A stretch of 64,000 bases of DNA from Pseudomonadota bacterium (lineage in GTDB: Bacteria > Pseudomonadota > Alphaproteobacteria > Azospirillales > Azospirillaceae), in assembly GCA_023423695.1 (NCBI GenBank), contig JAFAFA010000152.1, forward strand, positions 1-64,000, written 5' to 3'. Positions within the stretch are counted from its first letter, which is position 1. Every line of letters begins with the position of its first letter. Shown in pieces: positions 25,408 through 35,477 of this stretch. The notes below the pieces were generated by a model, which saw only the letters and a program-made list of their open reading frames with translations, had not been told where the DNA came from and did no database searches. Both the position numbers and the translations under genes were made by a program.

Positions 25408-26251
25408 ATTCCGCAACCGCGTGCTGGCGCAGAAGACCGTCTGGTCGGCCGGCGCCTACGATGCCCTGTCCGCCCGCTTCATCGAGGCGGCCGGCTTCGA
25501 CGCGCTGATGACCTCTGGCTTCGGCGTCTCCGCCTCCTTCCTCGGCCAGCCGGATGCCGAGTTGTACACCATGTCGGAAAACCTGACGGTGGTCCGCAAC
25601 GTGGTATCGGCGGTCAAGGTCCCGGTCATCGCCGACATCGACACCGGATACGGCAACGCCATCAACGTGATGCGCACGATCCGCGAGTTCGAGGCGTCCG
25701 GCGTCTCCGCCGTCATCATGGAGGACCAGGTGGCGCCCAAGCGCTGCCCGATCTGCGTCGGCGGGGTCGAGGTGATCCCGATGGACGAGGGCGTCGCCAA
25801 GATCCAGGCGGCGGTCGAGGCCCGGCGCGATCCCAACATGCTGATCATCGCCCGCACCGACGTGGTCGATCCGGCCGCCGCCATGGAGCGCGGACGCGCC
25901 TATGTCGCGGCCGGCGCCGACATGATCCAGCCGATCAGCAAGTGCTTCAAGGACATCGACGGGCTGCGCGCCATGCGCGAGGCCGTCGGCGTGCCGCTTT
26001 CGCTGCAGCTGCTCGGCTGGCTGGAGACGCTGTCCGCCGACGAGGTGGAGGAGGTGGCCGGCATGGCGACCTACGCGCTGGTGCCGCTGATGACCGTCGC
26101 CTCGGCGCTGAAGGAGAATCTGGCGGCGCTGGCGGAACGCCGCTCCACCCGTGGCCTGCCGCGCCCGGTCACCGACCACAACAGCTTCATCGACTTCATC
26201 GGCTTCCCGGAAATCGAGGAGCTGCAGAAGCGCTACCTGAAAACCGCCTGA
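25385..26251 (+). CDS. Isocitrate lyase/PEP mutase family lyase (dimethylmalate- or methylisocitrate-lyase-like)
   Basis: A 288-residue TIM-barrel enzyme. Mg-binding Asp84 and Asp86 lie in VIADIDTGYGN, Glu113/Asp114 in IMEDQV, and the catalytic Cys121 in APKRCPIC, where true lyases usually have KRCGH. Such enzymes cleave a malate derivative into a 2-oxo acid (pyruvate or glyoxylate) and a carboxylic acid; mutase or hydrolase activity is also known in the family. AAAGGA lies 6 bp before the ATG. Placed after the dehydratase subunits, C-C cleavage of its product is the likely role. Confidence 0.87.
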   Translation: MLMSRGPEFRNRVLAQKTVWSAGAYDALSARFIEAAGFDALMTSGFGVSASFLGQPDAELYTMSENLTVVRNVVSAVKVPVIADIDTGYGNAINVMRTIREFEASGVSAVIMEDQVAPKRCPICVGGVEVIPMDEGVAKIQAAVEARRDPNMLIIARTDVVDPAAAMERGRAYVAAGADMIQPISKCFKDIDGLRAMREAVGVPLSLQLLGWLETLSADEVEEVAGMATYALVPLMTVASALKENLAALAERRSTRGLPRPVTDHNSFIDFIGFPEIEELQKRYLKTA

Positions 26252-26257
26252 CGATCC

Positions 26258-26288
26258 TTTGCCGGCGAGCACCACCCGCCGGTTCCAA
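26258..26288 (+). terminator. Hairpin between lyase and ABC importer genes
   Basis: CCGGCG (26262-26267) pairs with CGCCGG (26277-26282), and the flanks (CCTT, AAGG) extend the stem imperfectly. It lies in a 90-bp gap inside the operon, without a U tract, so partial termination or mRNA stabilisation is more likely than a full stop. Confidence 0.4.
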
Positions 26289-26341
26289 GGACCAATCAAA
26301 AGCCGGCCAACCAAAAGACGACCAATCCACGGAGGAACCCC

Positions 26342-27487
26342 ATGTTCGGTAGGCGCACTCTCCTGGCCGCCGCGGCGGCCCTGGCCCTGGCCATTCCCGT
26401 CGCCGGCATCACCACCGGCGCCAAGGCGCAGCAGCCCCCGGTCCGCATCGCCCTGATCGGCCCGATGAGCGGCACCGGCGCCTTCGAAGGCCAGCTCGGC
26501 CTGGAAGGCGCGCAGGCGATGGTCGCGGTCATCAACGCCAACGGCGGCATCGCCGGCGGCCGCAAGCTGGAACTGCTGACCTACGACGACAAGGGCTCCC
26601 CCGAGGACGGCGTCAGCGCCGCCAAGCGGGCGATGGAGCAGGACAACGTCGACATGATCGTCGGCGGCTGGTTCAGCGCCGTCGCCCTGTCGATGAAGGA
26701 AGTGACGCGCGACAAGATCATCACCGTGATGACCAGCTCCCAGCATCCCAAGGTAACGGAGGAGGGGCACAAGTACCTGTTCCGCCTGAACGCCACCTCG
26801 GCGATGATGTCGGAGTTCTATTCCAAGGCGATCTGCGAGCGCATCAAGCCCAAGTCCATCGCCTTCATGAACGTCAACGACGACTGGGGCCGTCTGGAGC
26901 TGGACAACTACACCAAGCTGCTGACCGGCTGCGGCATCGAGGTGAAGGGGCACGAGTTCTACAACCGCACCGACACGGACTTCACCACCGCGCTGACCAA
27001 GCTGAAGTCGCTGAATTCCGACGCGATCTATGTCGCGGCGATCAACACCTCGCAGGGCGCCACCATCTACCGGCAGATCAAGCAGACCGGCTACCGCGGC
27101 AAGGTCATCGCGTCCGCCGGCAACATGAACCCGAAGCTGGTGGAGCTGTCCGGCAACTCGCTGGAGCAGGTCTATTCGGCCTCGCCCTTCACCGAGGACG
27201 GCAGCGCCCCGTCGCTGAAGCCGTGGCTGGAGCAGTACCGCAAGTCCTACAAGAACGAGCCGTCCTTCATCGCCGCGCTCGGCGCCCAGGCGGTTCAGAC
27301 CCTGGCCTTCGGTGTCGAAGCCGCCGGCGGCGACCCGCGCGCCTACGACAAGATCGCGGCGGCCCTGAAGTCGCAGGAGGTCCCGACCGTGATGGGCGCC
27401 CTGCGCTTCTCCGACAAGGGCCAAGCGAACCAGGCGATCCATCTGGTGCAGATCCAGAAGAAGCAGATCGTCAGCGTCCGGGACTGA
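26342..27487 (+). CDS. Liv/HAAT-type ABC transporter substrate-binding protein
   Basis: A 381-residue periplasmic protein with leader MFGRRTLLAAAAALALA and cleavage near AKAQ. The type I binding fold (Peripla_BP_6) shows IRIALIGPMSGTGAFEGQ-like VRIALIGPMSG, then INANGGIAGGRKLELLTYDDKGSPEDGV, FMNVNDDWGR and GYRGKVIASAGN. GGAGGA precedes the ATG. It feeds the LivH/M/G/F-type transporter encoded next. These systems carry branched amino acids but also many aromatic and dicarboxylic acids; the catabolic neighbours suggest it imports the pathway substrate. Confidence 0.92.
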   Translation: MFGRRTLLAAAAALALAIPVAGITTGAKAQQPPVRIALIGPMSGTGAFEGQLGLEGAQAMVAVINANGGIAGGRKLELLTYDDKGSPEDGVSAAKRAMEQDNVDMIVGGWFSAVALSMKEVTRDKIITVMTSSQHPKVTEEGHKYLFRLNATSAMMSEFYSKAICERIKPKSIAFMNVNDDWGRLELDNYTKLLTGCGIEVKGHEFYNRTDTDFTTALTKLKSLNSDAIYVAAINTSQGATIYRQIKQTGYRGKVIASAGNMNPKLVELSGNSLEQVYSASPFTEDGSAPSLKPWLEQYRKSYKNEPSFIAALGAQAVQTLAFGVEAAGGDPRAYDKIAAALKSQEVPTVMGALRFSDKGQANQAIHLVQIQKKQIVSVRD

Positions 27488-27505
27488 GCGGCGGACAGCG
27501 ACAAG

Positions 27506-27539
27506 CCCTCTCCCGTCCCTATCCCGGGGCGGGAGAGGG
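27506..27539 (+). repeat. Intergenic hairpin after the binding-protein gene
   Basis: CCCTCTCCCG (27506-27515) and CGGGAGAGGG (27530-27539) form a perfect 10-bp stem. Such hairpins after a binding-protein gene often protect its mRNA and allow higher expression than the permeases. A related CCCCTCT/AGAGGGG hairpin occurs at 63023-63049. Confidence 0.6.
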
Positions 27540-27563
27540 AGACTCCCGACAGGAAGATTCGAC

Positions 27564-28442
27564 ATGGATTTCACCGTCTTCGCCCAGCAGATCGCGAACG
27601 GCCTGGTCAACGGGATGGCCTATGTGCTCATCGCCACCGGGCTGACGCTGGTCTTCGGGGTGCTGCGCATCGTGAATTTCGCCCATGGCGAGTTCTACAT
27701 GCTCGGCGCCTACATCACCTATTTCATCGGCACCCTGCTCGGGCTCGACTACATCGCGGCTGCGGCGATCTCGGCGGTGGTGGTGGCGGGGCTCGGCGTC
27801 GCCGCCAACAAGCTGATCTTCTGGCCGCTGCGCCGCGACCATGAATTCACCATCCTGCTGTCCAGCCTGGGCCTCGCCCTGCTGATCGCCAACGGCGGCG
27901 AGCTGCTGTTCGGTGCCGATCCGAAATATGTCGAGAGCCCCTTCGCAGACGAAGTGCTGGACATCGGCACGGTGACGCTGACCCAGCAGCGCGTGCTGGT
28001 CTTCGCCGCCGCAGTGGTGGCGCTGATCGCGGTCTACCTGTTCATCCGCTATTCGCGCTTCGGCAAGATGATGCGGGCGACGGCGCAGAATCCGAACGGC
28101 GCGGCGCTGACCGGCATCAACATCAAGCTGGTCCACGCCTACACCTTCGCGCTGGCTTGCGGGCTGGCGGCGCTGTCGGGCGCCCTGGTCGGTCCCACCG
28201 TGATGATCTTCCCGACCATCGGCAACTGGGCGGTGCTGAAGGGCTTCATCGTCGTCATCATGGGCGGTCTGGGCAGCGTCACCGGCGCCCTGTTCGCCGG
28301 CCTGCTGCTGGGCGTCATCGAATCGCTGGGCGGCGGCTACATCTCCCTCGGCTTCATGGAGGCGATCGGCTACGCGATGATCATCGCGGTCCTGCTGTGG
28401 CGCCCCAACGGCCTGTTCAGCACGGCGCGGGGTCTGCGATGA
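27564..28442 (+). CDS. Branched-chain-type ABC transporter permease (LivH-like)
   Basis: A 292-residue inner-membrane permease with about eight helices. LivH marks are GLVNGMAYVLIATGLTLVFGVLRIVNFAHGEFYMLGAY near the start, MRATAQNPNGAALTGINI in the cytoplasmic coupling loop, and VVIMGGLGSVTGALFAGLLLGVIESLG near the end. Its TGA overlaps the ATG of the LivM-like gene (ATGA). It acts with the next three genes in one importer. Confidence 0.92.
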   Translation: MDFTVFAQQIANGLVNGMAYVLIATGLTLVFGVLRIVNFAHGEFYMLGAYITYFIGTLLGLDYIAAAAISAVVVAGLGVAANKLIFWPLRRDHEFTILLSSLGLALLIANGGELLFGADPKYVESPFADEVLDIGTVTLTQQRVLVFAAAVVALIAVYLFIRYSRFGKMMRATAQNPNGAALTGINIKLVHAYTFALACGLAALSGALVGPTVMIFPTIGNWAVLKGFIVVIMGGLGSVTGALFAGLLLGVIESLGGGYISLGFMEAIGYAMIIAVLLWRPNGLFSTARGLR

Positions 28443-29464
28443 ACACCACCACTCACTCCCTGGCGCATCCCCTGGCCATTGGCGGCGGCATCGCGGCGCT
28501 GGCCGTCCTGCCCTTCCTGTCCGGCAACGCCTATCTGGAACATCTGCTGGTGCTGTGGATGCTGTACGCGCTGCTGGCGCTCAGCCTCAACATCGTCATC
28601 GGCTATCTCGGCGAACTCACCTTCGGCCATGCCGCCTTCGTCGGCGTCGGCGCCTACACCTCCGCCATCCTCTCCACCCAGTTCGGCCTGCCACCGCTGC
28701 TGGGGCTGCCGCTGGCGGCGCTGGTGGCGGCGTCGTTCGGGCTGGTGATCGGCTATGCCGCCCTGCGGGTGGTCGGCCCGCAGTTCGCCATCCTGACGCT
28801 GGGCTTCGGCGCCATCCTGTTCACCATCACCAACCATTGGGTGGATCTGACGCGCGGCCCGATGGGCATCACCGACATTCCGCCGATGGCGATCGGCCCG
28901 TTGGCCTTCGACAGCGCCCGACCGACCTATTATCTGGTGCTGGCGCTCGTGCTGGCGACGGCCTGGTTGTGCCATGCGCTGGTCACCAGCCGCACCGGCC
29001 GCGCCTTCCTGGCGGTGCGGGAGAATGCGCCGCTCGCCGCATCCCTCGGCATCAACGTCTTCCACACCAAGCTGCTGGGCTTCGTCGCCGCCACCGCCAT
29101 CGCCGGCATCGGCGGCGCCATCTACGCCCACTACATCCGCGTCATCACCCCCGACATCATGGGCGTCCACAATGTGGCCGCGCTGATCATCGTCGTCATC
29201 ATCGGCGGGCGCGGCACCATCCTGGGACCGATCCTGGGGGCGCTGGTCTATATCGGCCTCTTGGAATCGCTGCGCGTCGCCGGTCCGCTGCGCATGGTCA
29301 TCTTCGCGGCCCTGCTCACCGGCACCGTCGTCTTCCTGCCGGGCGGTCTGGTCAGCCTGTGGCAGCGCTGGCGCAATGCCCGCAAGTCGGAGAGCACCCA
29401 GCCGGCCACCCCCACCGGTTTGCCCCCCACCGGTTTGCCAAGCACCGAAGGAGGTGCGAAATGA
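28439..29464 (+). CDS. Branched-chain-type ABC transporter permease (LivM-like)
   Basis: A 341-residue permease. The N-terminus has ALLALSLNIVIGYLGELTFGHAAFVGVGAY, typical of LivM, and the coupling segment is AVRENAPLAASLGINVFHTKL. The C-terminal tail is hydrophilic (QRWRNARKSES) and contains a short repeat, PPTGLPST. It overlaps LivH by 4 bp and its stop overlaps the LivG ATG, so all subunits are translated together. Confidence 0.92.
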   Translation: MNTTTHSLAHPLAIGGGIAALAVLPFLSGNAYLEHLLVLWMLYALLALSLNIVIGYLGELTFGHAAFVGVGAYTSAILSTQFGLPPLLGLPLAALVAASFGLVIGYAALRVVGPQFAILTLGFGAILFTITNHWVDLTRGPMGITDIPPMAIGPLAFDSARPTYYLVLALVLATAWLCHALVTSRTGRAFLAVRENAPLAASLGINVFHTKLLGFVAATAIAGIGGAIYAHYIRVITPDIMGVHNVAALIIVVIIGGRGTILGPILGALVYIGLLESLRVAGPLRMVIFAALLTGTVVFLPGGLVSLWQRWRNARKSESTQPATPTGLPPTGLPSTEGGAK

Positions 29465-30238
29465 ACCCCGCGGCTCAAGAGATCCTCTCCGTCAGCAACC
29501 TGACCCGCATCTTCGGCGGACTGACCGCGGTGCGCGACGTCACCATGTCGGTGCAGACGGGCGAGGTGGTCGGGCTGATCGGGCCGAACGGCGCCGGCAA
29601 GACGACGCTGTTCAACATGCTGGGCGGTTCGCTGCCGCCGTCGTCGGGAAGCATCCGCTTCGACGGCACCGACTGCACCGGCGCGCCGTCGCACGTCATG
29701 GGCCAGCGCGGCGTCTCGCGCACCTTCCAGATCACCAGCCTGTTTCCCAGCCTGACGGCGCTCGACAATGTGCGCAGCGCCGCCTACCGCACCACGCGGG
29801 CCGGCTGGGGCGCGTCGATCCTGCGCAACGCCGCCTACCGCCGGGAGGAGGAGGAACTGCGGCGCAAGGCGCTGGAGATCCTGGCCTTCTGCGATCTCGA
29901 CCATCGCGCCGACACGCTGGCCGACGCCATGTCCTACGGCGAGCAGCGCCGGCTGGAGATCGCCATCGCGCTGGCCGCGGAGCCGCGCCTGCTGCTGCTC
30001 GACGAGCCCGCCGCCGGCATGAACCCGGAGGAGGGCCAGCGGCTGGTCGAGATGATCCGCCGCATCCGCGCCCGCGGCGTCACCGTGCTGCTGGTGGAGC
30101 ACCACATGCGCGTGGTCGCCAGCGTCTGCGACCGGCTGGTGGTGCTGGACCATGGGGTGAAGATCGCCGAGGGGTCGCCGGCACAGGTCCTCAACGACCC
30201 CGAAGTGATCCGCGTGTATCTGGGACGGGAGCCGGTCG

Positions 30239-30246
<8 letters not shown>
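29461..30246 (+). CDS. Branched-chain-type ABC transporter ATPase (LivG-like)
   Basis: A 261-residue ATPase. Walker A is GPNGAGKTT, followed by the LivG-type QRGVSRTFQI Q-loop region, signature MSYGEQRRLE (variant of LSGGQ), Walker B LLLLDEPAAGMNPEE and the H-loop LLVEHHMRVV. The start overlaps LivM by 4 bp and the end overlaps LivF by 8 bp. It energises import together with the LivF-like protein. Confidence 0.93.
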
Positions 30247-30946
<700 letters not shown>

Positions 30947-30950
30947 GGGC

Positions 30951-32384
30951 ATGGCGAGCAGCGAGATTCTCGACCGGGCGCGTGCCATCGTCGGGCCGTC
31001 TCATGTGCTGTCGGACCCGGCGGACACTGGGCCCTTCCTGGCGGACTGGCGCGCCCGCTACCGGGGGGAGGCGCTGGGCGTCGTCCGCCCGGCGGACGCC
31101 GAACAGGTGGCCGCGCTCGTCCGGCTCTGCGCGGAGACCGGCACGCCGCTGGTTCCGCAGGGCGGCAACACCGGCGTGGTCGGCGGCGCCATTCCCGACG
31201 CTTCGGGCCGCAGCCTCGTGCTCTGCCTGTCGCGCCTGAACCGCATCCGCGCGGTCGATCCCATCGGCGACAGCCTGACCGTTGAGGCCGGCTGCACGCT
31301 GGCCGCCGTGCAGGCCGCCGCCGAAGAGGCCGGCCGGCTGTTCCCGATGAGCCTGGGCAGCGAGGGCACCTGCCAAATCGGCGGCACCATCGCCACCAAT
31401 GCCGGCGGCACCGCCGTCCTGCGCTACGGCCCGATGCGCGACCTCGTGCTCGGGCTGGAGGTGGTGCTGCCCGACGGCACCCTGCTGAACGGCCTGCGGG
31501 CGCTGCGCAAGGACAACACCGGCTATGCCCTGAAGCATCTGTTCATCGGTGCGGAAGGGACGCTGGGCATCGTCACCGCGGCGACGCTGAAGCTGTTCCC
31601 GCGTCCGCGCAGCAGCGCCACCGCTTTCCTCGCCCTACCCTCGCTGGAGGCCGCGCTGCGGGTGTTCGCCCGCCTGCGCGGCGCGCTGGGCGACCGGGTG
31701 ACCACCGCGGAAATCCTGTCGGACTCGCAGCTTGCCGCCGTGCTTGCCCATGTGCCGGGCACCGTCCGTCCGCTCGCCGCCGCTACGCCCTGGTATCTGC
31801 TGGCCGAGGTCACCGACCCGATGGCCGGGCTGGACCTTGCCGCCGCGCTCGAGGATCTGCTGGCCGAAGGGCTGGAGGACGGCAGCGTCGCCGACGCGAC
31901 CATCGCCCGCAGCCATGCTCAGGCGGAAGCCCTGTGGAAGCTGCGCCACAGCGTGTCGGAGGCCAACCGCAAGAGCGGCATCGTCATCGGCCACGACACG
32001 GCGGTGCCGGTCGCCCGCATCCCCGATTTCGTCGCCCGCGCCACCGCCGCCGTCGAGGCGCTGCGCCCGGATGCCCGCGTGGTGGCGGTCGGCCATATCG
32101 GCGACGGCAACATCCATCTGGTCGTCATCCTGCCGGACAGCGCGAGGACGGAAAACCAACCTCTGGAGGCCACCGCCCATGCGGTCAGCGCCGCCGTCCA
32201 CCGCGTGGCGATCGACCTGGACGGCACCATCAGCGCGGAGCACGGCATCGGCCAGAGCGTGCGCGATGCCCTGGCCGCCTACAAGGGTCCGGCGGAAATG
32301 GCGCTGATGCGCGGCATCAAGCGGCTGTTCGACCCGCAGGGGATCATGAATCCGGGCAAGGTCGTCCTCACCGGCGAGCCGTGA
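30951..32384 (+). CDS. FAD-binding oxidoreductase, GlcD/D-2-hydroxyacid dehydrogenase-like
   Basis: A 477-residue flavoprotein. The PCMH FAD domain shows VRPADAEQVAALVRLCAETGTPLVPQGGNTGVVGG, LTVEAGCTLAAVQ, GGTIATNAGGTAVLRYG and HLFIGAEGTLGIVTAATLKL. The C-terminal FAD-oxidase domain has GHIGDGNIHL, EHGIGQSVRDAL and DPQGIMNPGKV, with the metal-site His residues of D-2-hydroxyglutarate/D-lactate dehydrogenases. It is the last gene of the island. Oxidation of a D-2-hydroxy acid to a 2-oxo acid is the likely reaction; the substrate is unknown. Confidence 0.9.
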   Translation: MASSEILDRARAIVGPSHVLSDPADTGPFLADWRARYRGEALGVVRPADAEQVAALVRLCAETGTPLVPQGGNTGVVGGAIPDASGRSLVLCLSRLNRIRAVDPIGDSLTVEAGCTLAAVQAAAEEAGRLFPMSLGSEGTCQIGGTIATNAGGTAVLRYGPMRDLVLGLEVVLPDGTLLNGLRALRKDNTGYALKHLFIGAEGTLGIVTAATLKLFPRPRSSATAFLALPSLEAALRVFARLRGALGDRVTTAEILSDSQLAAVLAHVPGTVRPLAAATPWYLLAEVTDPMAGLDLAAALEDLLAEGLEDGSVADATIARSHAQAEALWKLRHSVSEANRKSGIVIGHDTAVPVARIPDFVARATAAVEALRPDARVVAVGHIGDGNIHLVVILPDSARTENQPLEATAHAVSAAVHRVAIDLDGTISAEHGIGQSVRDALAAYKGPAEMALMRGIKRLFDPQGIMNPGKVVLTGEP

Positions 32385-32399
32385 TCAGGATGGCAACGA

Positions 32400-34409
32400 T
32401 CAGGATTGAAGCCCGATGCTCGGCCCGACGCGCCGGATGAGGTCGACCACGGACGGAGTCAGCGTGTGGAAGGCGGCCAGGAAGTCGTCGCACCGGTAGG
32501 ACGGCGCCGTCTCCCTGATCCGCCGGGCATACCCCCCGGCCTCCTCCCGCCGGTCCGCCAAGGCGTTGGAAAAGGCAGCGATGGCCTGGATGTGGACATG
32601 GGCGTTCGGCCGCCGCGCGGCCCGGTCCCCCCATAGCGCGGCCTGGGCATGCTCCTTCAGATTGAGGCAGGCGAGCGCCCGCGCGCCGAGCATGCCGAAC
32701 AGCAGCGGGTCGAACGGGCTCAGCCGCTGCGCGACGTCGGCGGCACCCAGCGCGGCCCGCGCATCGCCACCCTGCGCCTGGACGAAGGCGAGGGAATAAT
32801 GGCCGAGCGCGAAGTTGGGGTTGAGACCCACCGCAAGGCTCAGCTCCTCCACCGCATCGTCCTGTCTCCCCAGCAGCCAAAGCGCACGGCCCAGGGCCAG
32901 ATGGCTCGTCGGGTCGCGCTCGTCCAAACCGACGCTTTGCTCGGCGAAGCGATAGGCGTGCTCCGCCTCGATACCGCGCTGTCCGGTGCGATGCAGAAAA
33001 GCATCCTGGAAATGGGTGAAGGACAGGCCGGCATACAGCCGCGCGCTCAGCGGGTCGGTTCGAAGCGCCTGTTGGAAAAGGCTGCGCGCGGTCTCGTTGT
33101 CGCCGCGGGTGAAGCGGTACATGTGCCACAGACCGCGATGATAGGCGCTCCAGCCATCCAGCGACGTCGGCGGAACCGCCAGGGCGCGCCGCATCTCGGC
33201 CGCTTCGATCTCGTCGTCGAGAGCTGCGGCGATGCGGGTGGCAAGCTCGTCCTGCAGGTCGAACACGGCGTCAAGGCGCCTGTCGTAGATGTCGCTCCAC
33301 ATCACGGCGCCGGTTTCGGCCTCGACCAGTTCGACGGTCAACCGAAGCCGATGCCCATCGGTGCGGATCGCCCCGCTGGCCAGATAGCGCACACCGAGCG
33401 CCCTGCCGACCGTGTACGGGTCGATCTGGGCCCCGCGAAAGCGGAAGGAGGATCCGCGGGCGATGACGAACAGCGAGCGCAGCCGCGAAAGCCGCACCAG
33501 CACGTCGGCGGCCACCCCGTCGGCAAAACCGCCGCCTTCGGACTGTCCGCCGAGCGTGCCGAAGGGCAGAACCGCCAGCGAGGGCCGATCCGGCAGCGTC
33601 GGACGGCTTGACCGGGAGAGGTCGGGCAGCAGCAGTCCAGCAGGTTGCTCCGCCACGGTTGCGGCCACGGTTTCGGCCGGGTGGCGGTCGCGGATGCCGT
33701 GCAGCAGTTCGACCGTCTCCTCCTCCGGCTCGGCATCGAGGCAGCGGCGCACGGCGTCGGCACAGATCCGGTACTGCCGAACGGCATCCGACCGCCTGCC
33801 GTTGCGCGCATGCAGCCGCATAAGCGCGCGGTGCGCCTCCTCGCAGGCGGGATCGAGCGCCAGCCAGCGCTCCGCAGTGGACGCGACGCCATCCCGGTCC
33901 CCCTCCGCCTCGCACCATGCCATCAGGCGCGCGAGGATTCCGGCCGCCAAGCGGGCGAAGCGGGCGCGCTCACCGGCCAGCCAATCATCGACCCCGTCGG
34001 AGCAGGCCTCGGCCTCGGGAAGAAGGGGGCCGGCGCACAGGGCGGCGGCGGCGCGCAGACTTTCAGGCGTGCCCTCCCGCGCCAGCCGTTGGACCATCAC
34101 GCCGTCGACGCATTCGGGCAGCAGGGCCAGCGACACGTCGTTCCTGTTCGTGCGGATCAGATCGACACCCGCCTGCTCACCGAGGTGCCGCAGTTCCATC
34201 AGGCACTGGCGCAGGCTGTGCAGCGCCCGCCTCTCCTCGCAGTCCTCCCACAGCAGGGCGGCCAGCCGTTCGCGGGAGATCGGTCGCGGTGCGGTCAGCG
34301 CGACATAGGCAAGCAGAAGCTGCGCTTTCCGCCCGCGCAGAGGGAGGGCACGCCCGCCGGCATCGGCGAGCGAGAAGCCGCCCAGCAGCCTAAGCGTCGG
34401 CCCGGCCAT
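32400..34409 (-). CDS. SARP/BTAD-type transcriptional regulator with TolB-like and TPR domains
   Basis: A 669-residue regulator starting MAGPTLRLLGGFSL. Domains in order: an OmpR-like winged helix (about 4-95, ALPLRGRKAQLLLAYVAL and REALHSLRQ-like ALHSLRQCLMELR), a bacterial transcriptional activator (BTAD) helical domain (about 100-250), a TolB-N-like domain (about 280-420, SLAVLPFGTLGG, GVAADVLVRLSRLRSLFVIA, VRYLASGAIRTDG), and TPR repeats to the end. It lacks membrane segments. It is divergent from a methyltransferase gene, a pairing common for this family in proteobacteria, so that gene is the likely target. The inducing signal is unknown. Confidence 0.85.
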   Translation of the reverse strand: MAGPTLRLLGGFSLADAGGRALPLRGRKAQLLLAYVALTAPRPISRERLAALLWEDCEERRALHSLRQCLMELRHLGEQAGVDLIRTNRNDVSLALLPECVDGVMVQRLAREGTPESLRAAAALCAGPLLPEAEACSDGVDDWLAGERARFARLAAGILARLMAWCEAEGDRDGVASTAERWLALDPACEEAHRALMRLHARNGRRSDAVRQYRICADAVRRCLDAEPEEETVELLHGIRDRHPAETVAATVAEQPAGLLLPDLSRSSRPTLPDRPSLAVLPFGTLGGQSEGGGFADGVAADVLVRLSRLRSLFVIARGSSFRFRGAQIDPYTVGRALGVRYLASGAIRTDGHRLRLTVELVEAETGAVMWSDIYDRRLDAVFDLQDELATRIAAALDDEIEAAEMRRALAVPPTSLDGWSAYHRGLWHMYRFTRGDNETARSLFQQALRTDPLSARLYAGLSFTHFQDAFLHRTGQRGIEAEHAYRFAEQSVGLDERDPTSHLALGRALWLLGRQDDAVEELSLAVGLNPNFALGHYSLAFVQAQGGDARAALGAADVAQRLSPFDPLLFGMLGARALACLNLKEHAQAALWGDRAARRPNAHVHIQAIAAFSNALADRREEAGGYARRIRETAPSYRCDDFLAAFHTLTPSVVDLIRRVGPSIGLQS

Positions 34410-34637
34410 GCCGCACCAAAACGGAAATTGCCTACCGCCCCGATCATAGCAGGCGGGACGAATCCTGTCAGACACGCGTCGGCCCAGGGGACTACCCCTG
34501 AAGGACGGGTCGACATTTTGACGATCGGTTGACGCAGGCGCTGACGATCAGACGACGACCAGCTGACGCGACCCGGCCATCCTCGCGGCCGAAGCCCGCA
34601 GTCACCGGGCGCAATCGCACAACCCAAGGAGGACGAC

Positions 34638-35450
34638 ATGGAAGACCTGATCGCCACCGCTCCCGCCATTCAGCCGCACAACGAGCGGGCCGCCGCCGTG
34701 TGGAGTTCGGGCGGCCGGGATTATGAAGAGATCATCCGCGGCGTCTATGACGGCATCGACGCCGCCGTCGCTGCGCTCGCGCCCCAGCCGGGCGAACGCA
34801 TCCTCGACGTCGCGACCGGCACCGGCATCACGGCGCGCGCCTGTGCCCGGCGCGGTGCGCAGGTCACCGGCATTGACATCGCCGCCGGATTGCTGGACGC
34901 CGCACGCTCGCTGTCGGACGGGCTTTCTATCGACTACCGGCTGGGCGACGCCGAGGCGCTACCCTGCGCCGACGCCAGCTTCGACGCGGTGGTGTCGACT
35001 TTCGGCGTCATGTTCGCCGCCAAGCCGGAAGCGGCGGCGCAGGAACTCGCCCGCGTCTGCCGGCCCGGCGGCCGGCTGGCCCTGACCACCTGGACGCCGG
35101 ACGGCGCCATCGCCGAGATGTTCTCGCTGATGCGCCCCTACATGGCGGCGCCCCCGGCGGTGTCGCCCTTCGCATGGGGCCGCCCCGAACGGTTGGAGGA
35201 ATTGCTCGGCGGCGCCTTCGACCTGACGGTCACCACCCTGACCAGCCATTACGTCGAAACCGGCGGCGAGGCGGCCTGGAACACCTTCGTGACCGGCTAC
35301 GGCCCGACGCGCACCCTGGCCGCCAGCCTCGACGAGGAGCGCCGCGCCGCTCTTAAGCGGGACTTCGTCGCCTTCCACGAGCGCTTCCGCGAAGGCGCGG
35401 GCATTCACGTGCCGCGCACCTTCCAACTCACGCTCGGCCGGCGGCGGTAG
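34638..35450 (+). CDS. Class I SAM-dependent methyltransferase
   Basis: A 270-residue methyltransferase of the Methyltransf_11/UbiE-like type. SAM motif I is ILDVATGTGITARACA, motif II VTGIDIAAGLLDAA, and the acidic GDAEALPCADASFDAVVS follows. A strong AAGGAGGA site precedes the ATG. It is divergent from the SARP-like regulator over 228 bp, where I see no other feature. Substrate unknown; methylation of a small molecule is likely from the fold. Confidence 0.88.
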   Translation: MEDLIATAPAIQPHNERAAAVWSSGGRDYEEIIRGVYDGIDAAVAALAPQPGERILDVATGTGITARACARRGAQVTGIDIAAGLLDAARSLSDGLSIDYRLGDAEALPCADASFDAVVSTFGVMFAAKPEAAAQELARVCRPGGRLALTTWTPDGAIAEMFSLMRPYMAAPPAVSPFAWGRPERLEELLGGAFDLTVTTLTSHYVETGGEAAWNTFVTGYGPTRTLAASLDEERRAALKRDFVAFHERFREGAGIHVPRTFQLTLGRRR

Positions 35451-35477
35451 CCCCTTCTAACTCAAGACTGGGCGGCC

